A stretch of 64,000 nt of DNA, from assembly GCA_023935145.1 (NCBI GenBank), contig CM043703.1:25319727-25383726 (forward strand), given 5' to 3'. The DNA comes from Bretschneidera sinensis (Eukaryota > Streptophyta > Magnoliopsida > Brassicales > Akaniaceae). The notes under the pieces are model-generated. The model did not search any database. It saw nothing but the letters and a program-made list of their open reading frames with translations, and was not told the origin of the DNA. Position 1 is the stretch's first letter, and each line of letters begins with the position of its first letter. Position numbers and translations under genes: made by a program. Positions 36,326 to 47,649 of the stretch are shown piece after piece.

Positions 36326-36885
36326 GTGTAATGAGTTTTAACAGATTTTCTCCATTTAAAAGTTACAAAAGAAGTAAAATTGTGATTAACTCGTGAACAT
36401 AAAAAAATAGTTGTGCAGAACCACGTTTAAATTCATATATTTATTTTTCTTTTATTTTTGTTATTGTGATTGTGTGGTTGTTGATTGAGTGTAAAAAAAA
36501 AAAAAAAAAAAGATACACTTGGGTAAAGAATGGAAGCCTAAACCATTAAGGTAAACATACTATGTTTTTTTAACAAAGTTAGACCAATAAAATGATAATT
36601 TTACCTTTAAAAAATACTACAACGAACCAAATTGTGTGATACAACAGAATTAAATAATTATTTGTCCTTTTTATGGTTCATTCAAATGGTTTGAATGACA
36701 GAGCTCTAGCCTAAAATGAAAGGCTTGAAAAATGATAATATGAACGGTTGAGTAGGTCCTAATGACGGCTTGTGATTAGCTGGATGGAAAACTAATTAAG
36801 CTGTGTGATGATGCTTTCTATCTGAATGCCGTAGCAGTCCACATCAAAGTCCTGCATGTCTCTTTAATCACCCAAAGATATGTGC

Positions 36886-36897
36886 CTATATAAATAG
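36886..36897 (+). promoter_or_regulatory. TATA box of the XTH gene
   Basis: CTATATAAATAG lies about 65-75 bases before the ATG at 36960, leaving a short 5' leader of roughly 35-45 bases. Confidence 0.75.
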
Positions 36898-36959
36898 AAG
36901 ATCACATAACATCTCAAAATCACACTCAAAATAATCCTCTTTGTAACACACATACAACT

Positions 36960-38373
36960 ATGGGCAAGTATTATTATCCCTCATTGAGAAACACTTGTGT
37001 TTTGCTTTGCTTTTGCGCACTTGCATTATCCCTCTCAGTCTGGGGCCGACCGGCAACTTTTCTTGAAGATTTTAGAATCACATGGGCTGATTCCCATATC
37101 AGGCAAATCGATGGAGGGAGGGCCATCCAACTTGTTCTTGACCAAAATTCAGGTTAATTTTTCGCTTTTCCTACTAAAATGTTTGTAGCAAATTAATTTT
37201 ATATTATATGGATCATATCATATGATTATCAAATGATATAAAATGTTTTGTTTCGCTTTATATATATATTTTTCAGGATGTGGGTTTGCTTCCAAAAGGC
37301 AATACTTGTTTGGGCGTGTCAGCATGAAGATCAAGCTCGTCCCCGGGGACTCTGCCGGAACTGTCACTGCCTTTTATGTATGTATATATATATATCTCTT
37401 TTTCTCTTTCAAATGTTGTGATTAATTTTTGGGTTTATCAATTAATTGGGTTTTCTTTAAAATAGTATATGATGTTAGTTAATTATTAATTATTATATAG
37501 ATGAATTCGGACACGGATACTGTAAGGGACGAACTGGATTTTGAATTCTTGGGGAACCGTAGTGGGCAGCCGTACACTGTGCAAACCAACATCTATGCTC
37601 ATGGGAAGGGTGATAGGGAGCAAAGAGTGAACCTCTGGTTTGATCCTGCTGCTGATTTCCACACTTATTCAATACTTTGGAACCATCACCATATCGTGTA
37701 AGTTAATTATTCTGTTGGGTAAAGATTTAGAGCTCTTATTTAGGTATCGAAAGTAAATTAAAATCATCATTCTCATTCGCTGCAATGTCAAGTAGTTATA
37801 TTTTAAAAGTAAAACAGTAATTTATCAGTCTAACTTTCACTTATATCGTCAAATTACTAATCAATTGGTAACATGTTAGAAATATTTGACCACTGGAGTA
37901 TTCCGCTAGCATTGCTTGATCTATTCTTAACACGGTTTATTTATGTTAAAGAATAGTTGAGTGACCACCTGGTTTATTGCAGGTTCTACGTAGATGAAGT
38001 GCCTATCAGGGTTTACAAGAACAATGAAGCAAAAAATATACCATTCCCAAAATTCCAATCAATGGGAGTTTACTCCACATTATGGGAAGCCGATGACTGG
38101 GCAACGAGAGGGGGGCTGGAGAAAATCGATTGGAGTAAAGCACCCTTCTATGCTTATTACAAAGACTTCGACATTGAAGGTTGTCCCGTTCCAGGACCAG
38201 CTAACTGTGCCTCAAATCCTAGCAATTGGTGGGAAGGAACTAATTATCAGTACCTAAATGCTATTGAAGCTAGAAGATACAGGTGGGTGCGTATCAACCG
38301 CATGATCTATGATTACTGTTCCGACAAATCTCGGTACCCGGTAACTCCACCGGAGTGCATGGCCGGCATCTAA
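36960..38373 (+). CDS. XTH6: xyloglucan endotransglucosylase/hydrolase, XTH6-like
   Basis: Four exons (36960-37152, 37277-37377, 37501-37697, 37983-38373) join in frame to 293 residues, the normal XTH length, with GT-AG introns. A signal peptide (about residues 1-29) sends it to the cell wall, where the enzyme cuts xyloglucan and rejoins it to another chain, loosening or remodelling the wall. The catalytic segment DELDFEFLG is complete (nucleophile Glu109, acid/base Glu113), followed by the conserved N-glycosylation site Asn117-Arg-Ser. The C-terminal XET domain has the usual cysteines ([17 protein letters not shown]). The residues most resemble the Arabidopsis XTH6 type, but the exact orthologue needs a tree. 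It is the only intact host gene seen, and nothing in the frame suggests damage. Confidence 0.95.
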
Positions 38374-38763
38374 ATAACTAAAGACCTTCAAACCAAAAAG
38401 AAATTCGGTATATAAGTATATATACATTCATATACTGTATCAATACTTACGTACGTACATGCCCTTGTACACTGCTTCAACTTGTGTGATAAAAAACACA
38501 TGCAAAACTAAGGGGTACGAAGGAGAAATAAGTTGTGAAAATGTACTTGGATGAAATGTATCGTAAGTTTTATTTGGGGGATTGCAAAAGTCAATTCCTC
38601 CAGCTTTGTAGTCATATGTTTGTCTGTATCTGGTGCATACTATTTTGTGGGAATAAAAGCTTTTTTACTTTCGATGATATTGTCTTGTGAAAAGGTATTT
38701 GATGGAGTAGTAAATGTTATAACTTGAGGTATCAAGTTTTGAAGCGTCAAGGATGATGAATCT
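38374..38763 (+). other. 3' flank of XTH gene
   Basis: Probable 3' untranslated region; TTGTGGGAATAAAAGC near 38645 could serve for polyadenylation. No other feature. Confidence 0.4.
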
Positions 38764-39275
38764 TGATGTAGGAGATTTCTCCCTCAACCAATAACATGAC
38801 AACATATGGCAACTTTTAATAATAAGAATGTAATTTCATAAACAAGACATAATAATAATCCGATGATTACATGTGATAAAGGGAAAAAAGAACAATAATT
38901 TCACATCGAAACCCTAATCTTATTAAAACACTACAGCCTATAAAAACTCTAGTCCTGTTAGAACACTTCAGCTTATGAAAACCCAAATCTTACTATTTAA
39001 TTACTTTTCTAATTGAACTCCGCTCTAAGACTCTATATAAATGTAACTCTCATTTTCACAGGTACACACAATTTTCACAATTCACAACCCTCTAGCTTTC
39101 TTTCTTGCTCTCTATATTTTTCAACCCTCATATCACTAACTTAGGCATCGAAGAGTCTCCCAGTGGCACAACCTTTTGTGGTCCTCCGACAACTTCTTAG
39201 GGTTTCTTTTGTCTTGGTGCGTGCAAATACTCCATTATGTCCGTTCGTTCGCCTAGTAGAATTTTGACATCAACA
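38764..39275 (+). mobile_element. solo LTR, 512 bp, flanked by AATCT target duplication
   Basis: Starts TGATGTAGGAG and ends GACATCAACA. AATCT is present at 38759-38763 and 39276-39280. A TATA-like CTATATAAATG at about 39037 supports plus orientation. It is the same family as 14103-14858. It landed about 400 bases downstream of the XTH stop codon. Confidence 0.92.
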
Positions 39276-39495
39276 AATCTAATTGCTACTACTTTCAATT
39301 GTTGAAAACAAAGTAAAAAATTGTATGATGATTTGAAATACTTGACATGAAACTATTCAATACATACTTGTTTGTTATCATCAAATTTATTGGGTTGATT
39401 TGATCGAAGGTCTGACAACTTTTAATTCTATAGTTTTTTTACTCTTAATACTTTTGAGTTGTTATAACAAAATTGGAAGTTATGCCAAATAGGTT

Positions 39496-40150
39496 CACTA
39501 CAAGATAAAAGGCATATGCTAGCGCTTTATTTTCGGCGCTTTCAGGCACGTGCCACCATGTGTACTCCACCAACACTTTATTTTCGGTGCTTTGTAAAAC
39601 ACCGCAAAATATATGTAAAATCGTCAAACATATATCGACACTTTAAAGCGCCACTAGATTTCATATATCGGCACTTCTAAGCACCACTATGTGTCAGTGT
39701 CATATATCGGCACATTTAAGCACCACTATGTGTCAGTGTCATATATTGGCACTTCTAAACGCCACTATGTATCAGTGTCATATATCGGCAAACGCCACTA
39801 TGCGTCAGCGTCATAGATATATCGGCGCTTTTAAGCGTCAGTGTGATATATCAGCGCTTTTAAATGCCATTATGCGTCAGTGTCATATATTGGCGCTTCT
39901 AAGCGCCGCTATGTGTCAGTGTCATATATAAGCGCTTCTAAGCACCACTATATGTCAGTGTTATATATCGACGCTTTTAAGTGTCACTATGAGCCGACTT
40001 TATCAGCCCTTTTAAACACCGCAATAGGACAATACAAATTTAACACCCTCTTGGTGTTTTTTTAAGCACCACTTATTTATCATTTTTTTGTGCTTGTAAA
40101 CGGCGCAATAGGAATCAAAAACCCGGTAAAAAAATTTCGCCAAAAAAAAT
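39496..40150 (+). mobile_element. CACTA-type terminus with subterminal repeats
   Basis: It begins CACTACAAGATAAAAGGC and continues with more than a dozen diverged copies of TATATCGGCGCTTTTAAGCGCC alternating with ACTATGTGTCAGTGTC. The subterminal word matches 23885-24245. The opposite terminus was not found downstream before 42300. Confidence 0.7.
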
Positions 40151-40582
40151 TACGCACTTAAGTAAAATTTTAGGGGAAATGAAAAGAAAAACTAGTACTG
40201 GTTTAGGGGCTCAAGAATCTTCTTTGCTTCTTCCTCTCTCCCAATCTGTAACTCTATGGACAATATTCTTTCCTTCTTCCTCTCTCTTCTGATTTGTAAC
40301 TCTATGGAAAATCATCTCTAATTCTCTCTGTCTCTTCCTTGCTCTGACACTTAATTTTTCGATTCTAGGTTAGGTATTTCAATAGAGTATTTGTGTCTTT
40401 GAGGAATTTGGGGAATTTTAAGGGAGCAAATGGCAACCTTCCAAAATTTTGGGTTCTCTAGCCCTCTCTCTCTCGCTTTCTCTCCAATTTTTCGATTATG
40501 GGTTTGGCGAGGATTTGGGTTTTTTGAGAAATTTGGGAAATTTTAATGGATTGGTCATTCTGATTCTGATTTTTTTAAGGAT

Positions 40583-41439
40583 TTGGGTGAATTAATTTTT
40601 CATTCTCTCTCACCAGTTGAACACCGAATCAAAGGCTATTTCTGGTTTAACGAGTTGAAGGTCATTTCTGGTTTACTGAATCAAAGCTCAAGTAATTTTA
40701 AGGTGAGGTTGCCTGGTCATCATAGGGGTAAATCTCATGACTCAGTGCATGAATTGCATGACCAGCCTCTGGTGATCCAGAATAACCGTTGGGCTAGCCT
40801 CCCACCCGAGCTATTGCATGATGTGATCAAGATATTAGAGAGTACATGGCCTTCTCGCAAGCATGTTGTTGCATATGCTATCGTGTGCAGGTCTTGGAGG
40901 GAAATGTGCAAAGAAATTTTCATAAGTCCTAAGTTCTCTAGGAAAATTACCTTCCTAGTTTCGCTAAAACAGGTGAGATCTTTTATGATCTTGTCTTTGC
41001 TTTTAAAATTTCATTATATGAAACAATTACTTAATACCTGAATCATAATCCATTTATTTTGCTTTGTATTTGCAATATTATTTTATAAGAACTTGAAACA
41101 TGTGGATGCGCTTATGCATTTCACCTAAAGAAGTGGTGTCTGAGAAGGTTTTGATTTATTTGTTGTTTACAGCCAGGATCCATGGATGGAGCTATCCAGT
41201 GCTTCATAAAAAGGGACAAATCTAATATAAGTTACCACATTTCCCTTTGTCTTAGCCCTTATAAGCTTCCATTTATTCAGAAAAGGAAGTTTTCGGATTT
41301 TTATGCTGATGGTGCGAAGCTACTTCATGTTCTCCCTCACTTTGACATACATGATAAGTTCCCTCACCTCATGGTCTCTCATGAGAAGTTTATATACAGT
41401 ATGTTGATTGAGACCACCAGTACTTTGAAAAATTATTGA
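40583..41439 (+). pseudogene. Tubby-like F-box protein (TULP), 5' part only
   Basis: Exon one ends at 40972 and carries the TULP N-terminus ([19 protein letters not shown]), then the F-box ([19 protein letters not shown]...[12 protein letters not shown]). Exon two starts at 41173 with [18 protein letters not shown] then [12 protein letters not shown], the first strands of the Tubby barrel. After that the sequence leaves the family and stops. TULPs bind membrane phosphoinositides through the barrel and recruit SCF ubiquitin ligase through the F-box. Here nearly all of the barrel is missing, the usual start is lost, and residues are missing in [10 protein letters not shown] compared with the family. 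It is a fragment beside CACTA-type repeats. Confidence 0.88.
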
Positions 41440-42384
41440 ATAGTGCCTCTTATGCTGGGGCTTGGGCAAGTCTAACTTTGTTTGCCTCAGTTAACAGGAA
41501 GATAGTATTTTGTAACCTTTGATATACTTGATCGATATTTTGCTAATTCTTTGCTTGAATAACTGTAAGAGTGTTGATTTTTCTCCTTTAAAAAATGATC
41601 AGCACGCATCTTCTGTTCACTTCTGTGACATGGAAACTATTTGAATTCCACTTTGAGAAATTTCCAAACAGCCTCCTTTCTATTTCCCTCTAAATTTTAA
41701 TCTTACCTTTATTTGCCTGTGTCGATTTCAAGATTATGTTATATAACTAAATTCAGTTGGCTTGGGCTGATTATCTACTCAATTAGAAAGATGTTGAATT
41801 TCTTATTTATTGTAATGCAAGGATGGTGCTCATTTTTTATTCCCCTTCTATGCAAAACAAGTGCTATCTAAATTTAAATAAAACTTGATGCTTTTAAATT
41901 TTTTATTTTTTTTTCTCTTATAAAGATTTAAGAGAATATATGGTTGATGTGGGTTCTTGTTTTAATATATATATATATATATATATAACACCTTACACTT
42001 CTTTATTATACTTTTGGCTGTAGGGAGTCCATCCTTGTGATAAAAGAAGAAGCATCAGTGACTCTCAGTTTCTTTTTCTTGCGACTTTTCATTGGCAAGT
42101 AATTAATATCTAAGATGTACCTAGAAATGAGTGTTCATTATAACTTCTATGCTTGTCATCTTTTGGTAGCTCAACCCTAGAGCAAATCATTCTAGAATTT
42201 TTATCTTCGTAGGTGTCATGTTGAATGACTTCTTGAGTTTTATATTCAGGTAGAAAGTGATGAGGACATACCGTGGAAGGCCAATCTTAGAGTGACAAAG
42301 GAAGAAGTTGTAGCTAGGGAATTAAAGTTCATGAATATTTTGGGATAGGTGCGAACGAGAGCATACTGGACATGACTACTTGAT
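41440..42384. other. intergenic region with TA microsatellite
   Basis: (TA)n at about 41965-41988. Some sequence may derive from introns of the Tubby-like gene, but nothing recognisable codes here. Confidence 0.4.
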
Positions 42385-44162
42385 TCAAAAAAATAGTGAA
42401 CGAGTTAAAGTCACTCGGAAAGGAATTCACTCAAACTGATATGATGATCAAGATGATCAGATTCTTACTAAGTGAATGGCTACCCAAAGTGTAAGATATC
42501 GAAGATCTGATAAGATCACCATGATGACTCTAGAAGACCTTGTTAGTTCACTCATGACCCACAAGATCAACCTAAAAGCCTTAAAGGCTAATGATAAGTG
42601 CTTAAATAGTCATATTTAAGCCCCTTAATTTACACTTGTTAGGTTTTTTGTTTATCTATTTTACTAGATTCTACTTTATTTTTGCGTTTTTCATAGGTCT
42701 GTGAAGAAAATATGACATTTTTGAGCTCTAAGAATGAAAAAGTGAAGATCTGCAAACCAGCTAGGTGCGCTCGAGTGCACCTCCCTTATGATCGAGCGCA
42801 CAAGCACTCGTGTGCACACTTAGAGGGTTCGAGCTTCTGCGCTCGAGCGCACACGCACAGAGAGGCGGCAAAACTAGTTTTGGAAAGAAGTCTCCGGATC
42901 TTAAATTGGAAATTAGGGTTTTGAGGCACCCTGAGAACCTTATATATAGACTTGTAAAACACAGAAAACACACTTTTTGATTTTGGCTTGGAAGTTAAAA
43001 GCTTTGGAGAGGAATTGACGACTCGTCTCCACAGTGTTCTTTGAGTTTTATTTTTCTATTTAGTTTATGTTATAATGATGTTTATCAAAAACAGCATGTG
43101 TAACTAACTCTTTAATAGGGCTCGATTGAAGCCCTAAGTATGCTTTTCCATATATATAATCGTTGATTGCCTTTGCAAATAGCCATGTTATGATATTTTA
43201 ATTGATTATTGTCTGTTTTATTGAACTCCTCATATGTGTGTGTCTGATCAACGTATGCATGTGGTATGGATCAGTTAGTTAGATCAATTTGGATGACCGA
43301 GTCATGGGTATGACAATAGTAACAAAAGAAATCCACGCCGGATTCTTGAGTTAATCAACATGGGAAACCAGGAGTATACAACATACCCTAGGTCTCATGT
43401 GGTTGTCAATTTCCACAAACCTCGTGCTTTCTTAAGGAACAACTCAGTATACACCATGTTAAATCCTTTAAGAGATAAAAGAGTTAGAGTATACACCATG
43501 CCTAACCCGTTGCTTAGGGAGATCAATAGCTTAAGGAGTGGACCAAGCCCTTAGGTTGACAACCATTAGGTATTGATGGTAGGGCTAGAGCATTGGCACA
43601 TTACTTATTGGGAAAGTATTATTAATGGTGGATGTCAAAGCCCTATGTTCTCATCATTATCAATCTAGACTCAATATTTATTTCTATCATTTTACCCTGT
43701 GAAAAGATTCTAAAACGAAATTCACCAATCCCTATGGAGATGATCTCGCACTTGCACACTATGCTACTATTGACCTTGTGCACTTGTAAGTAAAACGAGT
43801 TCGATTATTTGCTTATTAATTTAGGAAGATAAATGCACAACAGCTAACGAAGACAACCAGAAGAAGACCATTGCCTTAAAAGTAATGGATGATGATGCAA
43901 AAGGACTATCAAATGAACGTGAAGATATTGCCAAGTTAACCGGACAGTTCAAGATAAATTTTGAAAAATTCAAAAAGGGTAAGAAGGTCAATAAGTCTGA
44001 TTTATCTACTAATAAATCTGCTTGTAAATTTTCTTATCAGAAAAATGACTCATTAAGAATGAGAGAACTTTTTTGATTTGAGTGCAACAAGCCCCATCAC
44101 ATGAAGGTAGACTGTCCAAAACTTAAAAGATCACACTTTAAGAAGAAAAATAGCTTAGTAGT
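42385..44162 (+). pseudogene. old Copia gag relic, split by a solo LTR
   Basis: Left part (42391-42591) reads VNELKSLGKEFTQTDMMIKM, IRFLLSEWLPK, then in another frame TLEDLVSSLMTHKI, the Copia gag core. Right part (43849-44160) continues with lysine-rich sequence and a decayed zinc knuckle ECNKPHHMKVDCP whose first Cys is lost behind a stop. Stops and frameshifts are frequent. It is the oldest layer of the nest. Confidence 0.8.
42592..43843 (+). mobile_element. solo LTR of the Athila-like family, 1252 bp, GCTAA target duplication
   Basis: Starts TGATAAGTGCTTAAATA and ends GCACAACA, matching the reverse complement of 9354-10694 at both ends and through the middle (GGGCTCGATTGAAGCCCTAA). GCTAA flanks it at 42587-42591 and 43844-43848. 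The palindrome region (42766-42860) has GCGCTCGAGCGCAC words instead of CGATCG. TATA-like CTTATATATAG at 42939. Confidence 0.93.
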
Positions 44163-45339
44163 TGTTGACCCTTATCTAAATTTTAATAATGACAAAACAC
44201 TACTCTAATTGTACTAACACTTTTATCTAAGTGTTTAAATGATAAAAGCATCCAGCAAAGAATCAAGATGCAAGAACTCAACCCTTATCAGACACAAAGT
44301 CAAGACATAAGATATAGTATAGGCATTAAGGTATTGAAACAAACTGTAAATCTCTTGTATTCAAATAAGTAGCTTGTCTTACAGTTCTTTTTATAAAAGT
44401 ATTTTGACAAAACTATTTATTCAAACTCTTATAAGTCAAAAATATTTTTTAACATGAAAAACTGGGTTGGAGGGCAACCCAGTCGACTGGCTCCTTATAC
44501 CAGTTGACTGGCATATAGGACAGAATGTCTCCAATCGACTGGGTGATCTATACCAATCGACTGGCAACTGGGACAATAAGTTCCTAGTTGACTGGTGCTT
44601 AGGACCTAGTCGACTAGTACTCTCCCACAGCCTAAAAGTGAACTTTTTCACTTGACCCAGTCAACTATAACTAAGACCCAATCGACTGGTAATTCAAAAA
44701 ATATGACCATTGAGATGTCAGACTTAAGCATTTAACGCACCAAACCTAGCAAGTCAGTGTCTAATGGCCATATTAATTCAAGGCTATATTCAATGAGCAT
44801 TTAACAAAAAGGAGAACACACATTCAATCAATACTTTGCTCATTAATACACAAAAGCTTTGAAAAATTTATTGTTGAGCCATTCTTCAAGCTTTGCTTTG
44901 AAAGAGAGATATTTTTCATTTGTAAAAGCATTCATTGTTATCTCTCTACCATTTACTTTACAACAACTCATATTTATTGTAAAGGGATTAACTTCCGCAA
45001 GGAAGAGATTAGCTTCCGAGAGGAAGGGATTAGCTTTTGAGAGGAAGGAATTGTTTGTAAAGTTTGTACAACACCTGTGAAGTTGTATGACTAAAAGTTT
45101 TAGTAGATCACTTCAAGAAGGTTCCTTAAAGAGAGTGGACGTAGGGTCAGAATGAATCTGATATTGCCGAACCACTATAAACTGAGTTTGCATTTTCTCT
45201 TCCTTAAACTCTTTTACTTAACGCACATTACTTGTTTATACGCTTGTGCATTTAATTGTTTTTATAAACTTGCAAGTAATTAGCGAAAGTTTTTAAAAAA
45301 CCAATTCATCCCCCTCTTAGGTTGAAACCTCAGTCTACA
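44163..45339 (+). mobile_element. LTR A of the SIRE-like family, 1177 bp
   Basis: Starts TGTTGACCC and ends CAGTCTACA. It carries a CAGTCGACTGG array (44480-44690) and a decayed TATA (GGCTATATTC near 44783). Its wording agrees better with LTR C than with LTR B. Confidence 0.92.
44480..44690. repeat. CAGTCGACTGG palindrome array in LTR A
   Basis: About eight copies and variants (CAGTTGACTGG, CAATCGACTGG, TAGTCGACTAG) at irregular spacing of roughly 20-35 bases. Confidence 0.93.
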
Positions 45340-45341
45340 AT

Positions 45342-45353
45342 TGGTATCAGAGC
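45342..45353 (+). other. primer binding site, initiator tRNA-Met
   Basis: TGGTATCAGAGC two bases after LTR A, the standard Copia primer site. Confidence 0.93.
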
Positions 45354-45394
45354 TTCGTTCTCAATTTCAGGCTTAAAATCCTTGAGTTGATCTG

Positions 45395-46422
45395 ATGGCA
45401 TCAAATAGCTATTCTGAGGGACATTTCTACACCAGGCCTCCTTTATTCAATGGCTCCAACTACAATTATTGGAAAAACATGATGAAAATCTTTGTCGAAT
45501 GACAAGATTATAATATATAGAGAGTCATTGAGGAAAGACCTAGAATTTCTACAAAGGAAATGCCTATTGGAGAAATCAATCATACAATGCCTAAACTCAA
45601 AACTGAGTTCAATGATGAGGATTATAGAATGATGTCTCTAAATAGTAGAGCCACAAGTATTTTACATTGTGTTTTAGATATCTCTGAATATAATAAAGTC
45701 TCTGCATGTGTTTCAGCTAAAGAGATATGGGATAAATTGCAAGTTACATATGAAGGTAAGTTAAAAAATCAAAAATCTATATGCTAGTGTGCGAGTATGA
45801 ATCTTTCAAAATGTCTCATAACGAAACAATTTCTCAAATGCTCTCATGTTTCACAACTATTGTTAATGGTTTGAAGCTTCTTGGTAAGAACATTGAGCAG
45901 TTTGAACTAATAAGAAAAATCTTAAGATCTTTGCTACCCACTTGGAAAGCAAAGAAGACAGCCATCACAGAGGCTAAAGATCTTGACAACCTTGATGTTG
46001 AAACACTTCTCAGATCACTATTGACATACAAAATGGAAGAAATGAATCCTATTATCAATAATGATGAGAAGAAGAAAAAGGTGATTGCTCTCAAAGCCTC
46101 TACGAGCAACAAAGAAGAAAAAACAGAAGAAGAGGTGGAGAGCAGCGAAGAAGATGGTGAGATGGCTTTAATCACCAAACGGTTTCATAGATTCTTAAAA
46201 AAAAAGCAAGAAACCATACACAAAGGATCTCACTTCAAAAAGGGAACCACTTATATGTTATGGATGCAAAAAGCTCGACCACATTAAGGTCGATTGTACA
46301 GCAACAAGCAAACCATATAAGAGTTTTTAAAAGAAAGCTATGATTGCAACCACTTGGAGTGATGAAGAAGAAGAAGACTTCTTGGATAAAGAGATCGGAT
46401 ATGAGGAGATTGCTAACCTATG
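45395..46422 (+). pseudogene. gag of SIRE-like element A, truncated
   Basis: Begins MASNSYSEGHFYTRPPLFNG. It has an in-frame TGA at 45500-45502, a frameshift near 45765 and another near 46200. The gag core (ALDISEY-like, KEIWDKLQVTYEG, FELIRKILRSLLPTWKAKKT) and a shifted zinc knuckle (CYGCKKLDHIKVDC) are readable. It stops abruptly at YEEIANL where LTR B begins. The five bases before LTR B are CTATG; a matching duplication was not found in the window. Confidence 0.88.
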
Positions 46423-47594
46423 TGTTGACCCTCACATGTATTTTAATGATGACAAAACACAACTGTTATTATACTAACAGTACAATTTAAGTGTAGTAAG
46501 CAACAAAAGCATTCAACCAAGGATCAAGGTGCAAGAACTCAAACCGAATCAATCTTTCAAGTGAAGACTGAAGAACTAGTATAGGTCTAAGGTTTTAAAA
46601 CCAATGTAAGTCTCACTTATACATTGTAATGGCTTGTTCAATGGCTCGCACATAAAATGTTTTTAAACATAACCTTTTTATCAAACTTTTTTAAGTTAAA
46701 ACTTTGGAAGATAACCTAGTCGACTGGGTACATATACCAGTCGACTGGTATATGGGACAGTAAGTCCCCAGTCGACTGGGTATGGCATATCAGTCAACTG
46801 ATAAAATGGATAGTGAGTCCCCAGTCGACTAGATGGAACATACCAGTCGACTGGTAAATTGGACAGACAGTCCCCAGTCGACTGGTAAGAATAACCCAGT
46901 CGACTGGTATCTCGACCCAATCGACTGGTAGTTCAAAAAATATGACTGTTAGACACGAAATCTGAACTTTTAAAAGCACAATCTTTTCAAATTAAAGTCT
47001 CAAATGCCATATTATTTGATGGCTATATAAACCCACTCTATTGAGCATTCAATAGAGTGCTGGAGATATTCAAAAAGAGTTGAACTCACACAATCAAGTT
47101 ATTGTACTATTTGAAACACAAAAAGCTTTAAAATATTCTTGCTGAGCCATTCTTCAAGCTTTACTTTGAAAGAGAGACATTATTCAGTTGTATAAGCTTT
47201 CATTTACTGTCTCTCTACTATTTACTTTACAGTATCTTTTGTAAAGGGATTACTTCCGAAATGAAGGGGATTACTTCCGAGAGGAAGGGGATAGATTCTG
47301 AGAGGAAAGGATTGTAAGATTTGTACAACACCGGTGAAGTTATACGACTAAGTTTCTTAGTGGATTACTTCAGGGAGGTTCCTTGAAGAGAATAGACGTA
47401 GGGTCGGAACGAATTCGATATTGCCGAACCACTATAATCTGAGTTTGCATCCTCTACTCCTTAAACTCTTTATTTACAGCACATAACTTATTTTATTGCT
47501 TGTTGCTTATACATTTTAATAAACTTGAGTTTATTCCGCGAAAGTTTTATAAACCCAATTAACCTCTCCCCTCGGGTTGAAACCTCAGTCTACA
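46423..47594 (+). mobile_element. LTR B of the SIRE-like family, 1172 bp
   Basis: Starts TGTTGACCC, ends GTCTACA. CAGTCGACTGG array at 46717-46930 (about nine copies), TATA-like GGCTATATAAACC at 47021. It differs more from LTR C than LTR A does. Confidence 0.92.
46717..46930. repeat. CAGTCGACTGG palindrome array in LTR B
   Basis: About nine copies, most perfect, about 90 bases upstream of the TATA-like box. Confidence 0.93.
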
Positions 47595-47596
47595 AT

Positions 47597-47608
47597 TGGT
47601 ATCAGAGC
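47597..47608 (+). other. primer binding site, initiator tRNA-Met
   Basis: TGGTATCAGAGC two bases after LTR B. Confidence 0.93.
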
Positions 47609-47649
47609 CTCGTTCTCAATTTTAGGCTTAATATCCTTGAGTCGATCCA

